Source of the DNA: Cryptomeria japonica
Taxonomy: Eukaryota; Streptophyta; Pinopsida; Cupressales; Cupressaceae
Direction: 5' to 3'
DNA length: 41,500 nt
Assembly: GCF_030272615.1 (NCBI RefSeq)
Contig: NC_081413.1
Location: forward strand, 445,526,038 to 445,567,537
The first letter of the stretch is position 1. The number at the start of each line of letters is the position of its first letter. The notes below the pieces were generated by a model, which ran no database searches, had not been told where the DNA came from, and was given only the letters and a program-made list of their open reading frames with translations. This document shows, piece by piece, positions 20,574-32,012 of the stretch. A program made the position numbers and the translations under genes.

Positions 20574-21394
20574 TTTTAGGATTCCCACAAATACTGAGAG
20601 GGGGGGGGGGTGAATCAATAACTGACTAGTTAAATGATTTTCTTAACTTAAAATATGTAAAGCATATCAATATTGTATACCGATAAATAGAAAGTAATGT
20701 AATAAACAAAGATAACAACAACCACATGAAAAACACACCATAACACAGTAGTTTAACGAGGAAACCTGGTGTGGGAAAAACCTCGGTGGGATTTGTGACC
20801 CACAATATTCTCTTACTGCCCAATAAGAGAATATTACTGCTACAATAGGGGCCTGCACATGTGGGAAGGCCAAGTGCCTAGAGCTCACAACTCAATTACA
20901 AAATGGGAAGTCTCACTGACTTACAAAATGGATTATATAAATCCAATGTCTTGTACTGCTTCAAAATAGCATCTACTATGCCAGATCCAGTACCGGTTTA
21001 TAGCTCTTCTTTATATGTAAACCCTTAACCTATAATTCGCATAATAGGTCTGCCTTATTTCACCTAATAATCTCCTCACATCTTCTTCTATATTATTACC
21101 TACAATGTTCTACAATGAACTCTTATATATATGAGTCATTTTACAACTTGCCAAGTAGGCTTACAATGATTTTACAATAATTAACAAAATATATTATAAA
21201 CAAAATTCCTGTCAGCTTCTGTGTCGGTATGCTTCCTTTCACTTCCGGTGTCGGTGGTCTATGTCTCGGTGTAGAGTCTGACCTTGCTAGTGCTGGTAAA
21301 TTGCCTTGCTGGTGTCATAGGATTGTAAGATTGCCATCAATGACAAAACCTTCAATCACCTACAATATCTCATTGGAGTGTGCATTTACGAACA
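20574..21394 (-). repeat. 3' LTR of element B (821 bp)
   Basis: On the minus strand it begins TGTTCGTAAATGCA (a mutated TGTTGGCAAATG) at 21394 and ends at 20574. The hairpin at 20804-20835 is perfect: AATATTCTCTTA / TAAGAGAATATT. Confidence 0.87.
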
Positions 21395-21415
21395 ATCTCC
21401 CCCTTTGGCATTGAT
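21395..21415 (-). other. Polypurine tract of element B
   Basis: The minus strand reads AATGCCAAAGGGGGAGAT directly before the 3' LTR, as in element A. A second copy (GATGCCAAAGGGGGAGTAGT) lies upstream in minus-strand sense at about 21546-21566. Confidence 0.8.
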
Positions 21416-22167
21416 GGCAACACTCATGAGAAAAATCCAAAAAATGTTATCCAAAAAGAATCTGTCGGAATTACCAAAAATTAAGTACCAAAAGAATGAG
21501 TAGTCCCCCTAAGTTGATGAGTCATTTATTGATTGTTTTTTCTTCCACTACTCCCCCTTTGGCATCAATGACAAAGGTTGTCAAAGTGTCAATTGAGTGT
21601 GGTTTCCAGTTTCACCCTTGTAACCGGTTGGTTACAATCTGAAAAAGATTTGCGAAAACCAGATTCAAGCTTTCAATGAGCTTTTTGTTGTCTTTTATTG
21701 CGGCCTTTGTCCTTTGAATTGTACCAGTGAGGTGTTACATTTTCTTTGCTGGTGTTTTCTATCCTTGAATCAAAGCATCAGATATTTCTTTTCTTAAGAA
21801 GGCGAGGTAGTCCAATTTTGGACTAAGTCTCCATTTTAGATCTTTAGCCTTTCCTTTTATTCTCTCCTTCTCTCTTTCCAACTTTAGTAGTTCTTCCTCA
21901 AAACCTATTATTTTTTGCTCAAAAACTGATAATGAATTAGATGAGTTAATGAAATTATCAGCTATTTGATTTATTTCCTCCTATATCTTACTGATCTTCT
22001 TGTCTATATCAGCTGTCAAAAACTTAGTTTTACATTTATCCCTGTACAAAGTTTTAAATTCCTTCAATGTTTTGCACAGTTCTAGTAAAAGTGTGTCAAA
22101 TTGCCTTGTACGCTTCTTTATTTCTTCCTCAAAGAATTTGTGTTTTTCCTTCTCTAATCTCTCCTTG

Positions 22168-23125
22168 TGTTGGGTCTCAAATCAACAGATTGGATAGGTT
22201 CTAAGGAAATGCCAACTCCTATGATCAAACCCTCCAATTGACTTGGCCAACTGATAGAGTGAACCTATTTGGTTACTAACTCTCTCACTTTAGGCTCTGC
22301 AGGACGTAGGTGGGTATACCTATTCACTAGTTGTTTTCAATGACTAGTGCCTTTTATAGCAGATTAAGTATCTTGATCTGGCTTCCTCCTATCTCAGAAT
22401 GGCATAAGTTCCTAGGATGGAGATATAGCAGATGAGTTCAAGATTGTTGTTGTAGAAGTTATTTGATCTTTGTGCTTAGAATTTTATATATGTACACTAT
22501 TGCCAACTTACTCTATGTTTCCTACTCAACTACTCCTATTATTGTTTGTTCAGTTGTGAATTTTGTAAATTGTAATGAGGGTTGCACTTAATGATCAGTG
22601 CCTTTTATGTTTTTTGGGCTATAGAGTCAGTTACTTCTTTAGGGACTTAATATATGCTGTATGAGACAATGATTAAACCTATCCCTTATAGGTATGTCAA
22701 TTGTTATTTCCTTATGAGCTCAGTTAATCACTTGTATTATAAAATTGCTTGTGTGCATCTAACCCAAACCTTATGAGACCACACAAGAAAGAATTATTAG
22801 GAACGATTACAATCCACAGATAAATCTTTTAATTCAATTAGAAATAACATAGAATGAGTACTTTACTAAAAGAATATAAACAATCTTATCTATTATGATA
22901 ATATCACACACAAATGCCACAAAGAAGAATACTCTGCAAATTTGGAACAGGAACAAAGATTTGATCTCGTATTGATTCTTCAATCTTCGATTACAATTGA
23001 TTAGCCCCAAAGCCGTGTTTCTATCTGGCCATATTTTTCATTGTCCTTTCATACAAAAATCCTTTGCTTTATATATGTAAATGAAGGGTCATGATAAGAG
23101 ATGTGTCCTTTTGTTTATACATTAA
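22168..23125 (-). other. 3' noncoding part of element C
   Basis: No gene seen. In minus-strand sense it holds TATATAAAGC just after the ORF, followed by AT-rich DNA and an end GAGACCCAACA. That would suit the U3-R-U5 layout of a 3' LTR, but no matching 5' LTR is visible. Confidence 0.4.
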
Positions 23126-26100
23126 TCAGGAAGACGATTTGTTAACTAATCTAAACACAAGAAGACTAAACATTCCCATGTGTTCAGTATATTTGTAATC
23201 TTTGTAAAGCCTTACAGTGTCAACCAACTTCTTCATTTCAAACTCTTGTATATTGTATCCCGACAGGATGTAATTTGCTAATGTCGTCGGGTCTTCTTTC
23301 TTTTGCAGTTCCTGAAATGATTGCTCTTTGATATTTACCAATTCTATTTTCCACTGATCCAAGGTAATCAATATACCTTCTCTATAAAAAGAGGGCACCC
23401 TAGGGGTATTCCCTTTATCCAAAGTCCATATTTCCTTTTCCAGCATACTCCCGAATTCTTCATGGGGTCCCACAAAAGTATCAATCTCTGCCTGCTCCTC
23501 TGGTATGACATCAGTGATCCCTTTGACTCTGGATGCAAGCTGCTTATGCTGATCAAAAGCCTTTATAGTTCCAGTATATGTAAACCAATATTTTTCCATA
23601 GTAGGCATCATTGATTTGAACATGTGATCAATTATGTCATTGACCACCTTATACATCTTTTGCTTCATATCTTCAACCTGCTTGGTAGCCTTTTCTTCTT
23701 TGTGCTTCCAGTACAAGGCATCTGAAATATCATCCAAGCTTCAACCTGTGGGATATGCAGCATATTCACTTATGGGAGTTCCTGTCTCATGCTGCAGTAT
23801 CCTTGTTTGTAGCCTCTGGTTTTCATCTTTAGTCTTTTCATATAAACCCTTATAAGTAATATTTTCCCTGACCAAAAACTCTGTCTGATCCACATTTAGC
23901 CTGGCTACATCTAAATTCAATTTTGTTGTGACCCTAGGCTCAGTCTTCCCTACCTGATGGACCATAAGATGTCCAAAGGTTTCTTCTGTATCCATAATAA
24001 TTGGCCTTTTCCCTTTCGCGTACAGTGCCCATTGCAAAAGAGCCTTCTGATCAGGATCATATCCTTAACTTGTAAACAACTTATCTACCTCTTGAGGTAA
24101 TACCTGCTGGTTCGGGTCTTGCTTCTTCAGGAATCTGTCAAACATAAGTGTTGAATTCATGTCCCAACCTGAAAAGATGATGACACTAGCCTCTTTTAGC
24201 ATCTTTCTCCCCTTTTCAGGGGTCATATCCTTCATGAGACTATCAATCTCATCCTGCAGCCTTTTCATTTGTTCTTCTTCTAGTTTCCCAACCATAATTC
24301 TTCTCACATGAGCCCCTTTGTACTAGTATAAGAATGAAAGGAATTCCTTTGAGGAAGTGAACCCTTCTTCTGCAACAAAATCTTCATGTTCTATCATTCT
24401 GATATCAACCACTTCCCTGATATTGAATTCACCAGTTTCCATATCCACTTCTACCACAAAGCCAGGGGGATAGTCTTCTCTAGGGGAGTCAACAGGGATG
24501 CTACTAGCAGTTGATTTTGGTGACATGTGAGCCAATGGCTCACTGTCTCTTATAGTTTTGATAAAATGGAGAAACTATGGGGGCACTCTATGCATAATTT
24601 CTACCTCATGCTAAAGCTATTTTTTAGCTACCTCCAAGGGATCTTGGAGATCTCCAAGTAGATTTCCATCCAATTTCCCCCTCACTCTCTTCCACTTGAA
24701 AGCTTCCCAAGTCATCTCAAATCTTTCTCTCAAGGCCTTGGCTTCCTCCCTTTCAAGATTCTTGATTAAATCATCTGGCATTTGAGCCACATGTATTCCA
24801 GCCCTTAGTTTCTGAGATGTTTTTGTAGCTTTCACATATCCCTCAGGACCAAAGTTCTCTCTAGGACTACCCAGAGTCATGCCATAATAATCTAACTTAC
24901 TCTGGAGTAAATGATAACTTTAGGAACTTTTAACAATAAAATTAGAAAATACTAGTAGCCCTGGTACAATAGATTGTTTACCAAAATCTGTGAGATGTTT
25001 GGCACTGACAGCAGACAATTGTCTTACAATCTCCAGACTAGCCACCTTGTTTGGCACTGTAATTGGGAGCATGTGTGGCTTCCCTTCATACCTGAATACT
25101 CTGATTTCTATATGATTAGGGTGAAAGTACCAATCACCCTAGTTATGATTAATCTGAGACTCTAGAGAGAAATCTTTCAGTCTGAGGAATCTTTTGATCT
25201 CAGGGGACAAAGTTTAGTCTCTATGTTGTCCGAGCGCTGCACTAAGTGGTTTTACAAAGTATTCCTAGAAGTGCCAGTATTGGTTGTTTGTAAATCTTTG
25301 GTCCCATGCAGAGACCAACAATTGGACTAGTTTCTTCAAACCACTTTTATCATAAGCTTTGATGCTAAAATCATCTGACCAGAAATTGGACTCTTGTCCA
25401 CAATAAAGAATAACATGCAACAACAAAGAATACAAGGAGAAATGAATATTTACAAGGTCTCCTTTTAACTTTTCCAACCCATGATTTAAGGCTTCTGCAA
25501 CATAAGTGGCATAATCAAATGGCCTAGGGTCTTTTGATTGCAATTCAGCACATAGAACCATAACCCCAATATCCATGAGAGGATGAGCCTCTAAGCCTAA
25601 GACTTGGGTTGTGGCATAGTATGTATACTTGAAGTAAGGATGGAATTGGTTAACATCAAAGGGCACCTTGTTAGCTATACTGAAAGGAACTATGGATCAT
25701 CCGACCTTTGGCCGGTGAATGGGTAATCTCCATTTCCTATAGATGTCCTCTAAATTGAAAAACTCTTGTGACAATTTCTGCATGTCAATCTTCTCCTCTA
25801 CATCCCAGTCTAAATCAAACACCATATCAATTATTTGTTTGTTGATTGCCACCATAGGATTTCCTTAGTAATCATATATGGTCTTGGTTTCTGGATTATA
25901 GGAATCTGCTAGGGCTTTCATTAATTCAACATCTACAAATACATTCAGCACCACCAGTTTCCCTAAGTTCCTCTTCCACAGGTTACTTATGGGCTCAGGA
26001 GCTTCCCTTCTCTTGTAACCAAATAAAAACAACTCATGTCCTCTGATCTCAGTCCACATGTCTCCTAGATGTTCAAATCTGTCTTCTAATCCTTCCTCAT

Positions 26101-26251
26101 TTTTTATTTTCTTGGACCTTACACTGGAATTTGGACATTGGTCCAACAAATCCTGAACTAGAGTTCTACCCTCTTTCTTCTGTTGTTTCGGTTTTTCTTC
26201 AGGGTTTAATTGTTTTCCTTTCCTACTCTTTTTAGAAGAAGAGGGTTCCAT
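23126..26251 (-). pseudogene. Element C large ORF: unrecognised, 1041 codons, nonsense-broken but frame-intact
   Basis: From the ATG at 26251 one single frame can be followed to the stop at 23126. It starts lysine-rich (MEPSSSKKSRKGKQLNPEEK), passes through a probably globular region (WTEIRGHELFLFGYKRRE; FSLYSLLLHVILYCGQ) and ends in a helical, charged C-terminal half (KHKEEKATKQVEDMKQKM). About a dozen in-frame stops break it (for example 25865, 25265, 24617, 24323, 24065, 23741), but the open pieces all start in the same frame, so no net frameshift has occurred over 3.1 kb. I do not recognise the family. Size and layout (basic N-terminus, globular middle, coiled tail, no pol) parallel ORF2. 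It could be another retroelement accessory or gag-like protein. Confidence 0.65.
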
Positions 26252-27533
26252 AACTTCATTCGATATAGGATATCACACTTACATGGAGAATTGTTAAACT
26301 TCTTTTGTCAACTTGGACTATTCCTTTCGAGCCTCAGCTAGCTTCCTGCAACTTTCTGAATCTTGGCAATTATCTGGTTCTCATGAAAATTTGATCAATT
26401 TAGCTGCAATTTTGTGAGCAACTTGTATCAGACACAATAGTTAATGTCTTTGTGCTTGCAATGGTCACTCAAGTGTTTGAACTTAATTGCAGATGTGACA
26501 CCTTCAATTTAAGTTTTTAATTCCTTTGCAGGAACCAATGTTCAGCTGAAGTGACTGTGAATTAGCTTTTCGTCAAAACCTTTGTCTTTGATGGAGCTCT
26601 TTAATCTCTCATCAAAAGTTATTCTTCCTCAACACAACTTATTTTATGTTCTTTCAGGATTGATGAAAGCTTTGTATCAGGAAAACCGCTTTTCATCGAT
26701 ATACTATCTGCTTGTTAGGAAATCCTTCCTTTGGGTGAAAAATATATATCATTGAGTTATTCCAAGCCCTACTCGATATCAAATTTTCATCGATACAACC
26801 ATAACTTTGGCTGATGACTCAAGTGCTTCCTCGATGTATCATTTTCATCAAAAAACACTATTGATGAGAATATATTTGGTTTCTTTGATATTATTTCATC
26901 GATAAATGGCTCTTGTCAAAAATCATATTTTAGTTTCCTCAAAACCATCCTTTCTTCAATGAGATCTTTGTCGATGAGTTTGTCATGACTTTCATTGAAA
27001 TTTTTTTTCGATGAGTCTTATGCTTCGATGAAACTTTATGCTGGCCCGCTAAAGTCCCTTTCTCATCGATATATTTTGCCTATCGATGAGACTTCTGTTT
27101 CGATAAAGTATCTGATAGTCCTGCCGAAGTGCTCTTCTTCTTCAATGCCTTTCCTTTATCGATGAAACCCTATTGCTATCGATGGGGTTTTTCTTTCGAT
27201 GGACATTTTTAGGTTTCATCGGTAGCTTAACTTCTTCGACATCACCTTTTGTTCACTTTCCACTTTTCGATGAAACTGGAGCACCAATGAGTCATTTCTT
27301 TCATCTACCGAAAGAGATATTTATTCAAAGTCATCTTAGTGCTCTACACTTTATGTTTCATTTCGATGAAAATTTCCTTTCGGCGAGACTCTTCTTGAGG
27401 TGTTCGATGTAATATGTTGGCCGATGATTTTTTAGTATCGATGAAACATTTTAAGTTTCATAGATATTTTTCATATGACCCTCCTAAGGGGAAAAATATA
27501 AACAATCTCCTAATTCTGCACCAACTTTTCACA
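26252..27533 (-). other. 5' region of element C with clustered ATCGATGA palindromes
   Basis: No gene. From about 26690 to 27470 the motif TTTCATCGAT or its reverse complement ATCGATGAAA, and close variants, occur some 20 times in both orientations. Many carry the ClaI-like palindrome ATCGAT. The rest (26252-26690) has no visible structure. Confidence 0.6.
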
Positions 27534-29109
27534 CCTTTAGGAAAATTTTAAAATTTTAAATTTATTGTTCAACACCTTGAATGATTCCTCTTTTATTTGT
27601 TCAACTGTCACAGTGTTGTCAGTAATATACTTAGACAAAGTGTCAAGTTGACTCAAAGAATCTTTATTATCTACATTAAATTTAGGTGCTATCATTTTCA
27701 AAATTGGAATGGTATCATCTAATGCCTTGTATGCTTGTGAGCTACAATCTGTTATCTTCTTTATGGAATCCAAAAGAACTTTTGTTACATTAGTTGATTT
27801 GAATTTTGTATTTGAAGAGCCAACAATCTATATTCTGCAGGTGGGAGCAATTTCCTTGCTTGTGGTGACCTCTGGTAGGTCAGTTTGTGTTTCTATTTCT
27901 TTAAGAAAAGGTTTGGATTGCTCAGCTAATGTTGGTGGCACTGTCTCTGTGTGAACTTGTTGTTGAGAGGGAGCTTGTTGCTCTGTGTGAGCCTGTTGCA
28001 CAGTGTTATCATCTACTGGTTTACCTTCTATACAATTTGTTACCGGTGGCTCCCTAGCCATATCTGTTTTCCCAGTTGTATCCTTATCTACCACAATATT
28101 GCCTTTTTGTGTGTCAATATCAACTGTATATAACACCTCAGAAGTGGGATTTGTGTCCTCTTGTGGTATGTCCATACTCTCACTAGTTAGTTGATTGTCA
28201 GTGGTAACTACTGGTGGAGTATCCAAAGGCGGTGGGGATAAGTTATCTACTATTTTTATGATAGGTGGTCCACCAACCTTGCCTTTTCCCCTATCCTTAT
28301 CCTTTTGATATACTTTGATGGGTTTAGGGTTTCTATATTCTTCCTTCTTTTCCTTCTCTACAAGGAATATGTCCCATGCATTAGCAGTTTCCTCTACTAC
28401 CTCATTCACTCTACCAACCATAAGTGCTACATGCTGGTGTGCAATTGAAAATACTACCCAGTTAGCTTCAGAGATCAGATCATTTATCTCTTTTGGTGAG
28501 TTGACAGGATAAACAAGTAGTTTTTCAACTTTTATTTTCTTATCAAGCTCTACAATAGCTTGCCTTCTAGCTTCAAGTCTTTTAAACAGTTCTACCAGTA
28601 ATTCATCTACGACTTGCATTAAAAATTTCTTGTAAATTTCCAAGTGTAGAGTTACATTGTTTTCAACTTTTTCCTTCTCATCAGTTGATAATGAATCATA
28701 CAATTTATTGATGTTCTTCAGTTTTCCATCCTCTATTATTTCATCTAGAAGTTTGTCAATTAGAGCAATGGTTTGTTGAGTCTTCTTCTTGGGCGTTAAC
28801 TTCTTCTTTGGAGTTACTTTTCTAGTCGGGGGCCTTACTGCCTGTTGTTTCTGTCTGGTTCTTCTAGGAGAAGGTGTAGATACTGGTGAAGGTTCCCTTT
28901 TTCTTATAACTCTTTTAAATGCAGCTAGAATATCACTTTCTGAAGAGGTTGCAACTGGTGAAAGGTGAGTTTCTGGCTGTAGTGCTTCTAACTCATCTTC
29001 AATAATACCAGTTTGTTTAAGTACATCTTCTTTGATAACTTTATCTTATCTAGATCCTCTTCTAACTATTGCTTCCACCTTCTTTACCCTTTTCTTTTAT
29101 TGGATTTGA

Positions 29110-29629
29110 TTTTCAATAGTCTCAGCACTGCCAAATACCTCTTCTTTAGGTTCCTTGGGTGCTTCTAGGAGGGCTTTTGAATATGTTTCAATTATGTGGT
29201 CATCGGTTTCATAGCCCATTTCAGTAACCCAAATGGTTCTTGGGATAATTGCCTCCATCCAAATCTCATCCTTCTTAATAACAAAGCATATTTCATCCTT
29301 ATACTTATTTACAATTGCTTGTGATAATCTGACTCTGGTATTCATGGATGAATACCAGAGTTAGATTATCACAAGCAATTGTAAATAAGTACATGAATAC
29401 CAGAGTCAGATTATCACAAGCAATTGCAAATAAGTATAAGGATGAAATATACTTTGTTATTAAGAAGGATGAGATTTGGATGGAGGCAATTATCCCAAGA
29501 ACCATTTGGGTTACTGAAATGGGTTATGAAACTGATGACCACATAATTGAAACATATGCAAAAGCCCTCCTGGAAGCACCCAAGGAACCTAAAGAGGAGG
29601 TATTTGGCAGTGTTGAGACTATTGAAAAT
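29110..29629. repeat. Inverted duplication (fold-back) inside ORF2 of element B
   Basis: The arm 29110-29345 encodes on the minus strand the ORF2 segment starting MNTRVRLSQAIVNKYK. The arm 29393-29629 encodes the same segment on the plus strand, with only a few differences (for example DEICF against DEIYF, TYSK against TYAK). The 47-bp centre (29346-29392) is two bases plus an extra 45-bp copy of the arm's start, so the junction GTATTCATGGATGAATAC is itself palindromic. Element A lacks this duplication. Confidence 0.9.
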
Positions 29630-30668
29630 TGAATTTATATTCTTTTCTCTGTTTTCACCCATGTTATTTAGTAAATCAGACAATTGTTTGCCTACGGTAT
29701 ATCAAAACCAAGATTTTTATTACCAATATGGGGCACTTGTTTTGTTATGTGTAGCATTAAATAGACAAGTAGGTTTCCAAATCTAAATGTCCCCCTTTTT
29801 TCTTTCTTTATCTTTCCAAGATTGTCAATAAGTTCATCTTTCAACCATTCACACACATCTATTTTTGCATTATCTTTAATCATATCATGGGCACTCTTTA
29901 TGAATAGGCTAGAGCCTGAATTTAACCTATTTACATGTGTGGTTTTGTAGTCTAAAATCATGCTAATGAATCTGACATTGATGTCGGTTACATCATTTAC
30001 TCTTAAGGATCTCTTATAAGATGTTACACCTGTTAGGTTAATCACTAGGTCATTTGAGACCTTCTTTGTTTTATGAGGTCTGTTATTGGTGGAAGGTAAC
30101 CCTATCACAGCTTTTACTACCTCTTTTGTAATTTTGTGAACTGAGTCCAACCAGAAGAACTCACCATGAACCCTACTTAGAACTATCCTTATAACATCCT
30201 TAGGAAAATCCGAAATACTGAGAATTTCAGTGAAACCTAGGGTTTCCACTATCTTGTGCTCAGGTTTAGCATTACCAGTTTCATCACAAATTACAGTCTT
30301 ATACATGCTCTATATTTCCTCATCAACTAATTCTTCTATGTGACAATGAATGTACATTCTAGGGTCTTCAACAAAAACTACTCCTTTGGGGATTTGAGAA
30401 AATGCACCAACATTATCATCCTTCTTAGCAATTTTGGGAACTAACTGAAATATGGGTCTAGGGCATTTAATCACTTCAACTACAGTAGGGTTTGCTATGA
30501 ATTCAGGAATAGATGAAGAAGCCATGATTATAAATACCTTTATCTACCTTAGGAATGATTGCTTGTTGAATTGCTTCACTTCTTTGCTTGGAATGCCTTC
30601 ACTCAGGAATTTTCGCGCTCTCGAAGATTTGAATGCTTGGTGAAATGAAATTGGAGCCAAAACATTGA

Positions 30669-30675
30669 TTTATAA
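30669..30675 (-). promoter_or_regulatory. TATA-like box upstream of ORF2 (element B)
   Basis: The minus strand reads TTATAAA about 145 bp before the ORF2 ATG at 30525, matching the site at 10051-10057 of element A in position and flanking sequence. Confidence 0.45.
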
Positions 30676-30867
30676 TGTTATTTTTTCCAACCACCACATT
30701 TAATGCTTGCCGGTTAAGTAATCACTTAACTTATCTACCGGTATAGAAGTAATTTCAACTTCTCACCATTAACCGAGGGAATAATAGCATGTTTCATATT
30801 TGATTGCCAAACCCTCAAAGAATTTTCTTTAGTTAGATGAAGAGTCTCCTACCGGTGGAGTGTTACT

Positions 30868-31941
30868 CTATTCTGCTGTTGGAGGAGTATTCCTATCAAC
30901 ATTTAGTTCTGATTTCTTGATCTATTGTTTTGAGAATTCCTGCTTTACTTCTTCAACCTTTTCTTTACCTTTCAAACTAGCACCATTATTACTTGTTGGT
31001 GAGGACTTGCTTCTACAAAATTTAGCAATATGTCCAATCTTGTTATAGGCATAACAAGTCACATTATTTTTCTGAATAGCTTTCCCATATCCTATGTCAG
31101 TTTGTGTTCTGCATTGATTAGATAAGTGTCCAAATCTTCCACAAACATAACATCTTACATTCATTCTACAATTCTCTGAATTATGACCAACTTTTTTGCA
31201 TTTGGAACATTGACCAGTGGGTGTATTTGTACTTTGATAATTTCTAGATCTACATTGATTTTCTCTATGACCATACTTGTTATAGTTAAAGCATTTGCCA
31301 TTAAATCTATAAGCAGTAGGTTGTCTTACCGGTTTGCCATGATCCTATGTGTTTGTAGTGCTAGAGCTTTCACCAGCTTCAAAGCCAAGGCCATTAGTGT
31401 CACCATTTGGTTTCTGATTCTTCAGCAACTCACCAAGTTGTTCTGAGCTTTTCTTGAATTTTTCTTTGTGCTGATTTGCAGTAGGCAGTTCTCCTTCCAA
31501 GATAATTTTTTGTCTCATGAGTTCATTTGAGTCATTCTCTGCATGCATCAGATCTGTTTTCAACATATCATTTTCATAACTAAGTATTGTATTTTCATTT
31601 GCAGCATCACTTAGTCTTCTAGTCAAATCTTCTTCATTCTTCTTTCTATCTTCAATTTCTTTACATAATCTCATAGTCATATCCTGCATCTCATTCTTTG
31701 TTGTCATGTTTTCTTGTTTCATCTTATTCATCAGATCACTAAGAGTTTCCTTTTAATCATTCTCATTTTGCATCTTTTCACAAAGTTCTCTTCTCTTGTT
31801 TCTTGTAATGGTAAGATTTTCTTGAAGTGCTTGAACGATATCCTATGCAGCTTTTAGATCATCTTCAAGTTTGATATTTTTCAACTTTTCTGCATCATAG
31901 TCTGAGAGATCTCCTTCTAATTGCTTCATCGAGTTTTCCAT
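30868..31941 (-). pseudogene. gag-like protein with coiled coil and four zinc knuckles (element B)
   Basis: From the ATG at 31941 to the TAG at 30868-30870 one frame of 357 codons is maintained, broken only by in-frame stops in the first third, at about 31345 and near 30920. The coiled coil (LTRRLSDAANENTILSYEND) is followed by four CCHC motifs: CFNYNKYGHRENQC (second Cys lost), CSKCKKVGHNSENC (intact), CYVCGRFGHLSNQC (intact) and CYAYNKIGHIAKFC (second Cys lost). It is better preserved than the copy in element A and shows the ancestral four-knuckle layout. A capsid domain is not recognisable. Confidence 0.78.
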
Positions 31942-31998
31942 CTCTACTGATGTCAAGATCTTTCTCAAGCTGTTAGGCTTCTAAAAATAGAGGACCAA

Positions 31999-32010
31999 GC
32001 TCTAATACCA
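31999..32010 (-). other. Primer-binding site of element B
   Basis: The minus strand reads TGGTATTAGAGC, one change from the initiator-Met type TGGTATCAGAGC, two bases inside the 5' LTR. Confidence 0.85.
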
Positions 32011-32012
32011 AT

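Larger units (their letters stand above)
22168..27533 (-). mobile_element. Element C: nested insertion in ORF2 of element B
   Basis: Removing this segment rejoins the two halves of the ORF2 coiled coil. The ends are TGTTGGGTCTC (left) and ...TTTTCACA (right), flanked by CCTTG (22163-22167) and CCTTT (27534-27538), a one-mismatch candidate target duplication. It holds one large minus-strand ORF and no pol. I could not find a pair of long terminal repeats, nor a TGGTATCAGAGC-type primer site. It is therefore either an element with diverged or lost LTRs, a truncated copy, or another class of insertion. Confidence 0.6.
21612..30525 (-). pseudogene. ORF2 of element B, interrupted by element C and an inverted duplication
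   Basis: This is the same unrecognised large protein as ORF2 of element A. The ATG at 30525 is in frame through 29692 (RTVICDE-like start, then KEKRGTFRFGNLLVYLMLHI) with one stop at 30310. The 29110-29629 region is an inverted duplication. The longest open stretch (28703-27828, 291 residues) covers the acidic, proline-rich middle. The insertion of element C at 22168-27533 splits the C-terminal coiled coil, which resumes at 22167 and ends in a TGA near 21612 (QIVTNRLQG). Conservation of length, order and sequence with element A shows that ORF2 belongs to the family and is not a chance capture. Function unknown. Confidence 0.75.

Noticed and set aside
23126-26251. Stop-codon readthrough or a changed genetic code to explain in-frame stops
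   Set aside because: All three stop codons occur, other pseudogenes in the window show the same decay, and unit 3 of the array preserves the sense codon at one such site.
22168-27533. Assigning LTRs to element C
   Set aside because: I compared both ends by eye and found no direct repeat, primer-binding site or matching inner border, so no LTR pair is claimed.
29348-29632. A plus-strand gene starting MNTRVRLSQ
   Set aside because: It is the inverted arm of the ORF2 duplication, ends at the arm border and has no gene context.
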